A stretch of 64,000 nucleotides of DNA from Isoetes taiwanensis. Its lineage: Eukaryota > Streptophyta > Lycopodiopsida > Isoetales > Isoetaceae. Shown here in pieces: positions 36,063 through 47,059 of the stretch; within the stretch, counting starts at the first letter, position 1; each line of letters opens with the position of its first letter. Position numbers and translations under genes: made by a program. A model generated the notes under the pieces. It ran no database searches. It was not told the DNA's origin and saw only the letters and a program-made list of their open reading frames with translations. The DNA is taken from the NCBI GenBank assembly GCA_021234155.1, contig JAJEKV010000002.1:4973795-5037794 (forward strand), written 5' to 3'.

Positions 36063-36341
36063 ATGCTCATGTCCTTTCCATGGCACAGGTTTTTTTGTTA
36101 TGTTTTCTTAGAGGTTAGAGGCAGGAAGAGTCCGAAAGAAGGGGACCTTAATGGCTCCAGACATGGTCTTTTTTGTGCTTTAAGTCTGTTAGGTCCAAAA
36201 AATGGGACCTTAATGGCTTCAGACATGTTTGGCTCTTTATATAATGAAAACAATGCGATTAATAAGAAGTTGGTGCATTGCTTTCTAAGCATCATGATGA
36301 GGCAGATCCAACTTCCATTTGCAAAGCATTGTTTTTCCTTT

Positions 36342-36387
36342 AGGCCAATTGGTCTCCGTGGACGAAAAAATATCTATTCTATTCTTA
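36342..36387 (+). mobile_element. LINE/SINE 3' tail, copy A
   Basis: CCAATTGGTCTCCGTGGACG followed by an A-run and TATTCTATTC repeats, the same 3' terminus as the LINE ending at 15412. Only the tail is recognised. Confidence 0.6.
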
Positions 36388-36519
36388 TTGATACAAACAA
36401 TTCCAATGTATTGCTAAGATCCATTTGCAAAGGCTTAGCATTGTTTTGCAGTGGTTCCGGACAAGATGACCCTAATTTATGCAGCTCTTCCATGCATGTT
36501 GTATGTTATGTTACCCCTG

Positions 36520-36875
36520 CACTCATTCAGGTTTATACATCATCACCTCCTGGATCATTTGATACAACATAGTTTATATCCACCCTAGAAATTGAAGTAG
36601 TGGGATCATCATAAGCATCTGAGATCGTCTCTTGATACACCTGCAATATTGCCCTAGTTGTTCCCATGTAGTTATGTACCAACAACTTCAACTTTAGGAG
36701 CAGTTGCTTTCATTCCAATTTTACAAGCTGTTGATGCACTAATGAAGCTTTCATTCAAGTGCTCTAATAGCATAACCACGTAGATATCAGAGTACTTTAT
36801 CTCTTTGCAAGCATCTTTTTTAATTGGAGCATAGTGTGGCTGCATTGCACACATGCAGCAACATGAGTATGGCAT
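36520..36875 (-). other. candidate exon fragments of an unidentified gene, copy A
   Basis: The minus strand holds EIKYSDIYVVMLLEHLNESF with STACKIGMKATAPKVEVV, then after a probable short intron ending CAG, VYQETISDAYDDPTTSISRV. The stretches look codon-like and recur in copy B (58090-58440). I do not recognise the protein. Confidence 0.3.
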
Positions 36876-37639
36876 AGAACAATATCAAAGGCATGTTGAA
36901 CAAGAAATAAGACTATCGTAGAATTGCAAAAACAAGGTGAACAGAACCTTGGATATGTTGGGGCCAGAGTTCTATGAGGATAGTATATGATAAGTTGTAA
37001 AAGGAAAATGAGGTAGGAGGGAAGATAAACATGCAGCATCTCAAATGGACCCATTCATCTGATCTTATTAGTACGTTCATGTTTTGATGAAAAGGTATTG
37101 ATGGGTCCCAAGACGCAATGATGCATTTTGGGTATGGAAGGTGAGACTTCAAAATCAATGCATATATTAGGCTGTAACACAAGCCCTTTCTTGGCCGAAC
37201 ACTGTGACAACTAAAAACATAATCTGTATATGGCAGGCTTTTGCATCTATAGAATGACAAGAAAAATTATAAGGAATTGTTCCTTCTTGTGTTGTTATGC
37301 GAACTGTGAAGACTCCAGAACCATGTGAAAGTAGTTACTCTAGATGCCATAATTTTTTTAACCCTGTTCATCCACGAAATATCAACAAACCCTGTTCATC
37401 CATGAAATATTGACAAAGTAGTATATTAAAAGAAATGCAATAAAAAATGCCTGTCAGTAGACATTAAAGCCCAAAAATCTAGAACTACTGGAGAGAAAGA
37501 TCTGGCATTTAAAGAAATGTATCCAAATAGGACAACTTGCTACCTAAGAGATAAAACAGTGAAAATAAAAAGTCGGGATACACAAGTGATATTGTTCTGT
37601 ACATAATGAGATTGTGAAAAAATGGACACTAAAACATTA
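36876..37639. other. no gene recognised
   Basis: AT-rich sequence leading into the polypurine block. Minus-strand frames here are short and have no recognisable similarity. Confidence 0.5.
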
Positions 37640-38340
37640 ATTCCAAAGCTCAAGAACATGATCCTTCGTCCGAAAATTGTTGTGGAAAGATAATATGAAA
37701 ATAAAGGTGGGAAAAAGGGAATGAAAAAAGGCTTGGGAAAAGGAAAAGGGAAAGGGAAAGGGAAAAGGAAGGGGGAAAGGCATGGGGAAAAGGATGAAAA
37801 ATAAAGGAAAAGAAAAAAGAAAAAAAGGGAGGCGGAAAGGGCACGAGGAAAAGGGGAGAGGCAAATGGGAAAAGAGGGGGCATGTGATAAAAAAAGAAGA
37901 GGGTAGGAAAAAGAAGAAAATGGGCACATGAAGAAGGCAAGAAAAGGGAACGGGAAAAGGGCATAGGAAAAGGGGAACGGAAAGAGAAAAAGAAAAAGAA
38001 GAGGAAAGTGAAAGGGAAAAGGGCACGGGAAAAACTGGGAAGGGTGAAGAAAGGATGAAAAGCGAAGGGAAAAGGTCCATCAGAAAAAAAAGGAAAGGGA
38101 AAAATAAGAAGGGGAAAGGGAAGGGGAGGAAGAAGGGCGTTTAAAAAAAAAAAAAAAGAGAGAAGGGAAAATAAGAAAAAGAGAAAATGAAAAAAGAAAT
38201 TGCGTAGGAAAATAAGAAAAAAGGGAAATGCAGGATAGAGCAAAAGGCAAAAGAAAGGGGAAGGGTGTTGAATGCACAAACAAGTTTCCGTCCACACATG
38301 TTCCCAACTTATGCCCAGCAACGCTGGGCACCATTACTAG
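37640..38340 (+). mobile_element. Helitron 3' segment with polypurine body, copy A
   Basis: From about 37690 to 38270 the plus strand is nearly all A/G. It ends with GCCCAGC-AAC-GCTGGGC (38313-38329), a seven-base spacer ACCATTA and CTAG (38337-38340), the textbook Helitron 3' terminus. The 5' end was not found, so the element may extend left over the captured gene fragments. Confidence 0.75.
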
Positions 38341-41215
38341 TCTTATATTATAATGTTATAGCGTAAATATGTAATGGACCACACACTAATTTGGACGGCT
38401 AAGATCATGAGATTCCATTTGAAGGATGAGATTTATCACAGGACTTCCCACCATCGTGATTAGTCGTGTGTTTTGATCTCTTAAAGGGAAAAGGTAGAAC
38501 GAAACGGGAAAGGTAAAAAGCAAGAAGGCACAAGAAAAAGGGGAAGAGGGAACGAGAAAAGGAGAAGAGGGAAAGGGTGGGGAAAGAAGGAAAAGGAAAG
38601 GGAAAAAAGAGAATGGGAAAATGATGGAGAGAACTGAACGGAAAAGGCATGGGAAAAGAGAAAGGGAAATGAAAAAAAAAAGAAAAGGAGATAAAAAGCG
38701 AGGAAGGGAAAGGAAAAAGGGCACGGGAAAAAAGGGAGAGGGCAATGGGAAAAGGGAAGGGGAAAAGGAACAGGAAAAAGGGAAAGAAGGAAAAGAGTGA
38801 GGAAACGGGAAAAAGAGCATGGAAAAAAGAAAAAAAAAGGGAAAGGGAAGGGGAACGAGCATAGAAAAAAGGAGAAGAGGGCGAGAAAGGAGGAAAATGG
38901 GCACATGAAAAATGTGGGTAAAAGAGAAGGGTTATAAAAGGCATAGGAAAAGGGAACGGAAAGGGAAAAAGAAGGGGAAAAATGGCACGAAAAAAAAAAG
39001 GGATGATGTGTGCGTGTCTTCAACTAAAATTTCATCTTGATCATTGTTTCGATATGATTCACTCAATTCGACAGTCGAACAGTCAAAGAAAAAAGGGAAA
39101 AGGGGAAGGGGAAATTGAAGGAAAAGAAAAAGGGAGAGAGAAAGGATAAAAAGGAAAAAAAGAAAGGGAAAAGGGTAAATAAGAATATGAAAAAAATGAA
39201 AAATGGAAAATCGAAAACAAAAAAAGGGAAAAGGAACAAAAAAACGGCAAGGAAGGGAAAAAGGGAAAGAGAAGGAGAAAAGGGGAAGGTAAACGGACCA
39301 ATGGCCAAAATTCGCTCAATCCGATAGTCGAAAAGGGAAATGGAAAGAGGAAAAAGGAAAAAAGGAAGGGAAAAAAGAAAGAGGAAAAAAAAGATAAAGG
39401 GAAAAAATAAAGGAAAGAAAAAATAGAAAAGGAAAACAAGGAAAGGAAAGAGGGAAAAGGAAAAAGGAAAAATAGGAAGGGAGAAAGGGAACAAAAAAAA
39501 TGGCAAGGAAGGAGAAAAGAAAAAGAGAAGGAGAAAAGGGAAAAGGGGAAGATAAAAGAATCGATGGCCAAAATTCACTCAATCCGATAGTCGAAAAGGG
39601 AAATGGGAAAAGAAAAAAGGAAAAGAAGAAGGGAAAAAAATGAGGAATAAAAAGGAGAGAAGGAAAAAATGGAAAAGGAAAGGGGAAAAAAAAGGAAAGA
39701 AGGAAAAACGTAAAAAGGTAAAAAGGGTAAAATAAAAAAGAAACGATAAAGAAAAAAGGAATAAAAACTAGAAAGAAAGAAAAAATGGAAAAGGGAAACA
39801 AAGAAAGGGAATGGATAAAAGAAAAGAAAAAAAAAAAAAAGGCAAGGAAGGGAAAAGGGAAAGGGAAGGTAAAAGGATCGATGGCTAAAATTCACTCAAT
39901 CCGATAGTCGAAAACGAAAATCGGAAATGGAAAAAAGAAAAGGGGAAGGGAAAAAAAGGAAGACAAAAAAAAAAAAAAAAAAAATGGAAACGAAAAAATG
40001 GAAAAAGGAAAGGAAAAAAAAAAAAAAAAAAAAGAAAAAGTGTAAAAAGGGTAAAAGCAAAAAAGAAACAAAGTGAAAAAGGTAAAAAAAAAAAAAAAAG
40101 AGGAAAAAGTGAAAGAAAAAGGAAGTGGAAAGAAGGAAAAAGGAAAGGAAAACAAAAAGGGGACAAAAACAAGAAAGGAAAAAAAATCTAAAAGGGGAAG
40201 AAAGAGGTAAAAGAAAAAAGAGAGGGGGGGGGGAAGGGAAGGGAAGGGACAAGGAAAAGAGGAGAGGAAAATGGGAAAGGAGAAGGGGAAAGTTGTAAAA
40301 AAGGGGAGGGACGAGGTGAGGACTCGGGAAAAATGAGGCAAAAAAAGCGTGGGAAAAGAAAAAAGAAGAAGAGAGGGGGTAGGGAAGAGGTTGGGGAAAG
40401 GAGAAAAGGGGCACATGAAAAAGGTGGAAAAGGGGAATGGAAAAAAGACATGGGAATGAGAAAAATAGAAATAAAAAAAAGGGGGGGGGGAAGGAAAGGG
40501 AAAAAGAGCACGGAAAAAGGGGAAGAGCATGAAAAAGATAAAAAGGAAAGGGAAAGGAAAAAGATAAAAAGAAGGCAAAAAGAAGGGAAGGGAATAAGGG
40601 CACGAGAAAAATGGGAGAGGGAAATGACAGAAGAGAAAGGACAGGACAGAAGGAAAAAAGGGGAAGAGGGGGAAAAGGAAGAGAGAAAAAACATGGTAAA
40701 GGAAAAGAAAAATGATGAAGGAAAGGGCAAGGAGAAAAGGAGAAGAGGGTGGGGAAAGGAGGAAAATGGGCACATGAAAAAGATGGCAAAATGGGAATGA
40801 AAAATGCCATGGGAAAAGCGAAAGTGAAAGAGAAAAGAAAAAAGAAGGGGAGGGGTGCCAGGGAAAGGATGAAAAAGGAAGGAAAAATATCCGTCAATAA
40901 AAGAGGAGGAGAGAAAAGGGAAGGGAAAAGTGAAGGGAGGGAGGGAAAGGAGGGTTAAAAAAGGAAAAGGGGAAACAAAAATGTGTAGGGAAAATGGAAA
41001 AAGAGAAAAGGAAAAAGGAAAGTGTGTAGAAAAATGAAAATGGGAAAGAGAAAGTTGAAACACAGGATAGAGCAAAAGGCAAAGGAAAGGGAAAGCAATT
41101 TCGAATGCACAAAAACTTCTTATAGCCCAAAGAACACCGGGCTTGGTTAAGCGAACAGTTTTCCACACGGGGTTCCTAACTTATACCGGTAGCCGGGTAT
41201 CGGTATCATTACTAG
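38341..41215 (+). mobile_element. complete non-autonomous Helitron, polypurine body, 2.9 kb, copy A
   Basis: It begins TCTTATATTATAATG directly after the CTAG of the previous element and ends at CTAG 41212-41215 followed by T. The first 120 bp are ordinary sequence; then about 2.6 kb is almost only A/G. A spacer motif, CTCAATCCGATAGTCG, recurs in the body (near 39069, 39321, 39584 and 39901), giving a 253-317-bp period. The 3' hairpin is distorted (ACCGGTAGCCGGGTATCGGT), possibly by sequencing error. No Rep/helicase is encoded. Confidence 0.75.
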
Positions 41216-42717
41216 TATAGCTAGAATCTTTTGCATTTGTATTGCATAGCAAATCAACATAACACGTGCAATAATGCCCTTACATGCAACTCACATTCAC
41301 ACCTCCCTTCTTTTTTAGCATCATGTCAAATATGAAAGTTGCCATATTCTTTATTCTTGCCACATTAAGCGTACTATAGCTTAGCATGCAACACAATCAC
41401 AATCACATGTTTAATTTTTTGTACATTGATTGCAACCATTCAACTAGACAAACTCGCATATGAATGCCCAAATCAAATATACCTAAGACAACAAAAAACC
41501 TCTATCTACAATATATTCTATTTCATCTGCAAAATCTGCTTATACTAAACCCATTGGATATATTGAGGTTGAATGCCCGATATCGTTTGGCATGTTTCTA
41601 GCAGTTTATAATGACAATTTCTAACTTCAATTTATAATAGATGACCATATATGTCCATCTAGACTTTCTCACCCATATATTAATTAATTTTGAATTAAAG
41701 CTAGACGAAAAGCCCAGCAATGCTGGGCACTTTTTCTAGTCATGTAAGTATCAACCCTTTTAATTTTGGATTTTCAGGTTTGGAGGAAACAATTTTGGAT
41801 TTTTTTTTTAGTCACGGTTACTAAGATTTGGAGATTTTATTGAGGATTTTAGATGCCGGGGAAAAATCCCGATCTCTAAAAATCGGGAATGTGTCTATTG
41901 ACACAATTTCTAAACTTTGACTTATTTATTCCGAGGCTTTGGCTAATCCCCTATCCCTTCATGCTGCAGCTGCCGAAGCATGCATGTTGGCTATGGCATG
42001 CTCTTATATTTTTAATTTCACGGTAGATCCAAATTTGCGTCGCCATTTTTTCATCTGGATTTAGGTCGGAGTTCTACCTTGATCTAGCCATGAAAAATTC
42101 TTCTTCACATCATGCAGGTTTCTGTAAGGCTTTTCAAAACGGAAATTTCGCAGGAACAAGATTGCTTGTACACGGAGGATTGTGGATGGATGCATGCTGC
42201 AACAATTTTCTCGACTTCAACATGCTTGAGGCTACCATTTTTCCCTTCAGTTGATGGTTGTAATCAGTAAGGCAACCAAGTTTAAGAATTCTAGGTTATG
42301 CATGCTGTGGGTTCTTCCTTGATTGGCATGCTTCATGGCCATGTTGTATTATTTTGCATACGAGACTCATGATGTTGTGTATTTGCAATCTAATTTGCAT
42401 ACTAAACTCATATTAGAAGCTCTATTGAATGATTAGCTTTGGTGTTACACGTGAGTAAAATACAGTGTGCCTATTCTAGACATATTGATTACTGTGGTCT
42501 GAGCAAATTTTATTAAAGATTCTGATGCAAGCTTCTAATGCAGGTGATGTTGAAGATCGTCCAAGTCCCATCAACTTCTGGTCATGAGGTATGCTGTTCT
42601 TTGATTTTGCTCTCTTTTTTAGCACAATCTGGCTTCAAGACCAACATCTCCTTGCTTCCAGTTTCTTTATACTGCAACTTCATTTAGTTTGTATTGCACG
42701 GGTGCTCTCATCTTCAA
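41216..42717. other. no gene; one further Helitron-type 3' terminus
   Basis: AT-rich sequence without recognised exons. A third Helitron-like end lies at 41712-41739. Confidence 0.5.
41712..41739 (+). mobile_element. isolated Helitron-type 3' terminus
   Basis: GCCCAGC-AAT-GCTGGGC, then seven bases and CTAG followed by T. Hairpin and spacing are the same as at 38313-38340, but no polypurine body precedes it. The matching 5' end was not found. Confidence 0.6.
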
Positions 42718-43860
42718 TGGGTGTCATATTCTGGCTATGATGAGTTTTACATCAGATAAATCCTTGAATTCCATTGAACTATGTGCGCACATCTACAGCC
42801 CTATTTGTGTGGTCAGTTGCATGGTTATTAAAATTATATGCTTTTTTTTTCTACCAGATAGAATCAATTTATTGTTTGCTGGGTTAAAAGCTTCAACAGA
42901 TTCATATAAGCACTTATACAAAGGTAAACACAATCTATGATCCATTTCTTCATTCATATTCATTGTTGTATTGTGCTCATTTAGATCCGGATCATGCAAA
43001 AGGATATATGTATAGCCAATGTATTGCACAACCAGCATAAATGAGAGAATATAGGATCTCAGAAATTGCCCATTTATGTTGGGATACCTCACTTAAATTA
43101 TGTGAACTAATAAGAAAATTTGGAACTGTGTGCAATTGTTGAGTTTCATCATGCCCGTGCTTTGTAAAGGACAGGACCCTGCTAGCAAATCCCTTCACAC
43201 TATTTTTCCCTTCACACTAGCCTAGGAATGTTATCTTCTCAAATTACCAAGCTATATTAATATTTATGAGGAACGAATGTTATCTTTTTCAATTACTGCA
43301 ATGGGTGTCATCTTCTGGCTATGATGAGTTTTACATCAGATAAATCCTTGAATTCCATTGAACTATGTGCGCACATCTACAGCCCTATTTGTGTGGTCAG
43401 TTGCATGGTTATTAAAATTATATGCTTTTTTTTTCTACCAGATAGAATCAATTTATTGTTTTGTCGGGTTAAAAGTTTTCAATGATTCATATAAGCACTT
43501 ATACAAAGGTAAACACAATCTATGATCCATTTCTTCATTCATATTCATTGTTGTATTGTGCTCATTTAGATCCGGATCATGCAAAAGGATATATGTATAG
43601 CCAATGTATTGCACAACCAGCATAAATGAGAGAATATAGGATCTCAGAAATTGCCCATTTATGTTGGGATACCTCACTTAAATTATGTGAGCTAATAAGA
43701 AAATTTGGAACTGTGTACAATTGTTGAGTTTCATCATGCCCGTGCTTTGTAGAGGACAGGACCCTGCTAGCAAATCCCTTCACACTATTTTTACCTTCAC
43801 ACTAGCCTAGGAATGTTATCTTCTCCAATTACCAAGCTATATTAATATTTATGAGGAACG
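42718..43860. repeat. tandem duplication, about 584-bp unit
   Basis: The sequence around CTGGCTATGATGAGTTTTAC at 42731 recurs at 43315 and stays nearly identical through GAACGAATG. Minus-strand frames over both units encode the same peptide, RYPNINGQFLRSYILSFML. Both frames are probably non-coding by-products. The right end of each unit resembles the tRNA-array flank (CCTAGGAATGTTATCTTCTC). Confidence 0.9.
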
Positions 43861-44536
43861 AATGCAGATCGATCCGACGGATCGCGATTCTCGAGCCAGA
43901 CGAGCATGCAAGAGTTGCATGCGTTGCCCGCATGCATTGCATGCATTTAGGGCCTCTCATCCGGTTAGGGGATCGCTATTTCTTCCTCGTGATTTCGCCT
44001 TGGCTTCTCATCATCAAGGATCTGGGCCAAAGTTGGAAAAGGTTATGTTCTATGCTCTCCCTCCCTCCCTCCCTTAAGTATTTTGTTTATATATGTGTTG
44101 TTGAAAGGTGGGCACGCGCTTTAATCACCCTCGCTTTTTCGAGGTTTTTGTTCTTCTCTATTGTGTTTTGTGGTCTTATGCTTTGCACATTGAAGAAGCC
44201 ATGAAAACGTTGGTTTCTTTTTGGGCGTGGGTTTTGGGAAGTTTAAAAGCCGGCGTTGTCTAAGCCCACTGCCTAGGGCTTATCGCTAGGGTTTTTCCTC
44301 GAAAACCCGAAAGGGCGGGGTTTTTTAATCCCGGCGATAAGCCCTAGGCAGGTACACTAGCCAAACATCTATGATATATTTTTGTATTAAAAAAAAAAAG
44401 GTGTTAGGACTGGATATTCCCTAAGATTTCTTGTTTTTGGGTAGCTTGCGATATGCGCCTACCCACTCTCTACCATTGTAAACCTATTCGGCTGGGATGA
44501 ATAGAAAAGCCCCATCCATTCGGGCGTTGTTGTGTC
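43861..44536. other. no gene; inverted repeat with 17-bp perfect arms
   Basis: TGCCTAGGGCTTATCGC at 44270-44286 is exactly inverted at 44334-44350, with a 47-base loop. It lies just left of the tRNA array. No coding sequence is supported. Confidence 0.6.
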
Positions 44537-44847
44537 ATGCGAGTCGCAGCTCGAGAATGTTATCTTTTTCAATTACTGAGCTATATTAAGTTTTATGAGG
44601 AAGAATTGCATTATTTACCTTTATATCCAGTCACCTTTGATGTGCTAATGACTCAAAATGTATTTGTAAATTTCTTTCAAAAGCACGTGTCAAGTGTCAT
44701 ACTTGTCAACATTGGCATTATAGTCCTCTTTGGTCTTATGAGTCGAATGGCACGGGTTCGAGTCCCATTAGGACCATATGCATCAATTAAAATTTGTAAT
44801 GCAACATTTAGTGTCCTTGAAATGTGGCTAACACACACATTTCTCTT

Positions 44848-44912
44848 GGGCTTGTAGCTCAATTGGTTAGAGCATCGGTCTTATGAGCTGAAGGGCGTGG
44901 GTCATCAATTTG
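44848..44912 (+). pseudogene. truncated tRNA-Ile(UAU)-like copy
   Basis: The acceptor 5' strand, D arm and anticodon arm are present, but the T arm is lost: the sequence jumps from GGGCGTGGG to TCATCAATT. Confidence 0.7.
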
Positions 44913-45835
44913 AATTTCTTATTCAACAGAATAGAAACCTGTTTGAAAAGTGGCTACTATAGAGAAAATATGGGGACTAAAAAGGGGTCTCCAGGACGCT
45001 TTGTGAAAATAGAGAAAATCCACATCAACTTTTTGCTCTAGCCAAAAGAGTGAGAGTGCATTTGTTCTTAATCCATATATACCTGCCATGGCATATTAGC
45101 TTTGGTAACCACATGCCTTATTTAGATAGGGTCCCTTTTCCCAAGGGAAACTCCCAAATCTACCACATTTTCCCAAGAGGATCGTGTAATCTTGAAGTAT
45201 CTCTAAATATTCTGGAATAGTAAACCCCATATGCCTCAAAATTTGTCTTTCACGAATTTCTTGGAAATGTACCCATTCCGGATTTCCTCTGTTTCCATTC
45301 TCCCTTTATCGAAAATTCCATTCCGCTTCCCTCCATTCTCTTTCTCCTCCAATCCGGCGTCCCTCTTATAACTCTATAATGTGGTGCTTCGTGTTCATGG
45401 CCGGCTCTGGAAGCTTGCCCTGGTAAGTTTGCATTGAGGGTTGTCTTTCCATAAATCTTTACAAACATTTTTCTACTGCTTGTAGACAATGTCAAGAGTA
45501 GGATTTGAAGTGAGGGCAGCCCCGCTAGGACCATAGGCATCAATTCAATAGATTAGAAGCCTCTTAGAAACCTATATTAAGATCCATGAGAAAAATTGGA
45601 TTTTTTACCTTTATATCCAAGCACCCTTGATGTGATAATGTCTCAGAATGGATTTGTACATCTCCCTAAAAAGCACGTATCAAGTGTCATAATTGTCAAC
45701 ATCGGCATTATAATCCTCTTCGGTCTTATGAACCAAAGGCCGTGGGTTTGATCCTCACTAGAACCATAGGCATGAATTCAAATTTGTAATGCAATATATT
45801 GTATCCTCGAAATGCTATATGTACACATTTGTCTT

Positions 45836-45909
45836 GGTCTTGTAGCTCAATTGGTTAGAGCATCGGTCTTATGAGCCGAAGGTCGTGGGTTCGAGCCCCA
45901 CTATGACCA
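45836..45909 (+). tRNA. tRNA-Ile(UAU) candidate with one acceptor mismatch
   Basis: 74 bases fold as a cloverleaf: acceptor GGTCTTG/TATGACC (one T-T mismatch), D stem GCTC/GAGC, anticodon stem TCGGT/GCCGA with loop CTTATGA (anticodon TAT), T stem GTGGG/CCCAC with TTCGAGC. A-box and B-box promoters are present. No run of four T follows within about 90 bases, so expression is doubtful. Confidence 0.6.
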
Positions 45910-46146
45910 TAGCCATCAATTCGAATTTATGATTCAATAGATCAAAAGCTTATTTGAAAAGCTGCTAGGACATTTGTCACGTTAGCTTAGGAATGTTATC
46001 TTATCCAATTACCAAGCTATTTTAAGATTTATGAGATGAGCCGAAGGTCGTGGGTTCGAGCCCCACTAGGAGCATAGGCATCAATTCAAATTTGTAGTGC
46101 AACATATTAGTGTCCTTGAAATGTGGCTCACACACACATTTCTCTT

Positions 46147-46220
46147 GGGCTAGTAGCTCAAATCGTTAGAGCATCGGTCTTATGAGTCGAAGGTTGTGGG
46201 TTTAAGCCTCGCTAGGACCA
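46147..46220 (+). pseudogene. decayed tRNA-Ile(UAU)-like copy
   Basis: Full length, but acceptor, D loop (AATCGTTA) and T arm (TTTAAGCCTCG) carry mismatches. The TTATGA anticodon loop is kept. Confidence 0.65.
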
Positions 46221-46526
46221 TAGGCATCAATTCGAATTTAAGATTCAATAGATTAGAAACCTATATTAAGATCCATGAGAAGAATTAGATTTTTTACCTT
46301 TATATCCAAGCACCCTTGATGTGATAACGTTTCAGAATAGATTTGTACATCTCCTTAAAAAGCACGTGTCAAATGTCATACTTGTCAACATTGGCATTAT
46401 AATCCTCTTCGGTTTTATGAGCCGAAGGCCATGGATTTGATCCCCATTAGAACCACAGGCATCAATTCAAATTCGTAATGCAATATATTATATCCTTGAA
46501 ATATGGCTAACACACGTATTTGTCTT

Positions 46527-46600
46527 GGTCTTGTAGCTCAATTGGTTAGAACATCAGTCTTATGAGTCGAAGGTCGTGGATTCGAGCCCCACTAGGACCA
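46527..46600 (+). pseudogene. decayed tRNA-Ile(UAU)-like copy
   Basis: Full length with a perfect acceptor stem, but the D stem (GCTC/GAAC) and anticodon stem (TCAGT/GTCGA) have mismatches and the T stem is changed to GTGGA. Confidence 0.6.
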
Positions 46601-47003
46601 TACTTATCAATTTGAATTTATGATTCAATAGATCAGAAACCTATTTGAAAAGCTGCTAGGACATTTGTTCCGTTAGCCTAGGAATGTTATATTAAGATTT
46701 ATGAGGAACAAATGTTATCTTTTTCAGTTACTGAGCTATATTAAGTTTTATGAGGAAGAATTGCATTATTTACCTTTATATCTAGTCACCTTTGATGTGC
46801 TAATCACTCAAAATGTTTTTGTAAATTTCTTTCAAAAGCACGTGTCAAGTGTCCTACTTGTCAACATTGTCACTATAGTCCTCTTTGGTCTTATGAGTCG
46901 AATGTAATTGGTTCGAGTCCCACTAGGACCATATGCATCAATTAAAATTTGTAATGCAACATATTAGTGCCCTTGAAATGTGGCTAACACACACATTTCT
47001 CTT

Positions 47004-47059
47004 GGGCTTGTAGCTCAATTGGTTAGACCATCGGTCTTTATGAGTCAAGGTCGTGGGTC
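47004..47059 (+). pseudogene. truncated tRNA-Ile(UAU)-like copy
   Basis: The anticodon arm is altered (CGGTCTTTATGAGTCAAGG) and the T arm is cut off at GTGGGTCATC, the same truncation as at 44912. This supports a shared higher-order unit. Confidence 0.65.

Larger units (their letters stand above)
27021..41006 (+). repeat. segmental duplication, copy A (about 14.0 kb)
   Basis: This segment is repeated in direct orientation at 48876-62650. Homology starts at ATTTATGGTATCCCTCG and stops inside a polypurine block at GGAAAAAGAGA. Copy A continues past both breakpoints into its natural context (the frame at 26613 on the left, the Helitron 3' end at 41215 on the right), so A looks like the ancestral location. 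Large A/B differences: copy A has about 220 bp at 28373-28590 and about 220 bp near 33550-33780 that B lacks. Confidence 0.95.

Noticed and set aside
37540-41168. Many overlapping Phe/Pro/Ser-rich minus frames and Lys/Glu/Gly-rich plus frames
   Set aside because: Compositional by-products of polypurine Helitron bodies; several overlapping frames are open at once, which is not gene-like.
42793-43677. Paired minus frames encoding the same 70-100-residue peptide
   Set aside because: The match is explained by the 584-bp tandem DNA duplication. The second frame is cut by a different stop, and there is no similarity to known proteins.
43851-44204. 117-codon plus frame with hydrophobic stretches
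   Set aside because: Begins in repeat-derived sequence, contains CTCCCTCCCTCCC and short palindromes, and has no recognisable domain or splice context.
45250-45543. 97-codon minus frame repeated at 47423-47731
   Set aside because: Lies in the spacer of the tRNA-like array; its repetition reflects the higher-order DNA repeat, and the two copies differ by indels.
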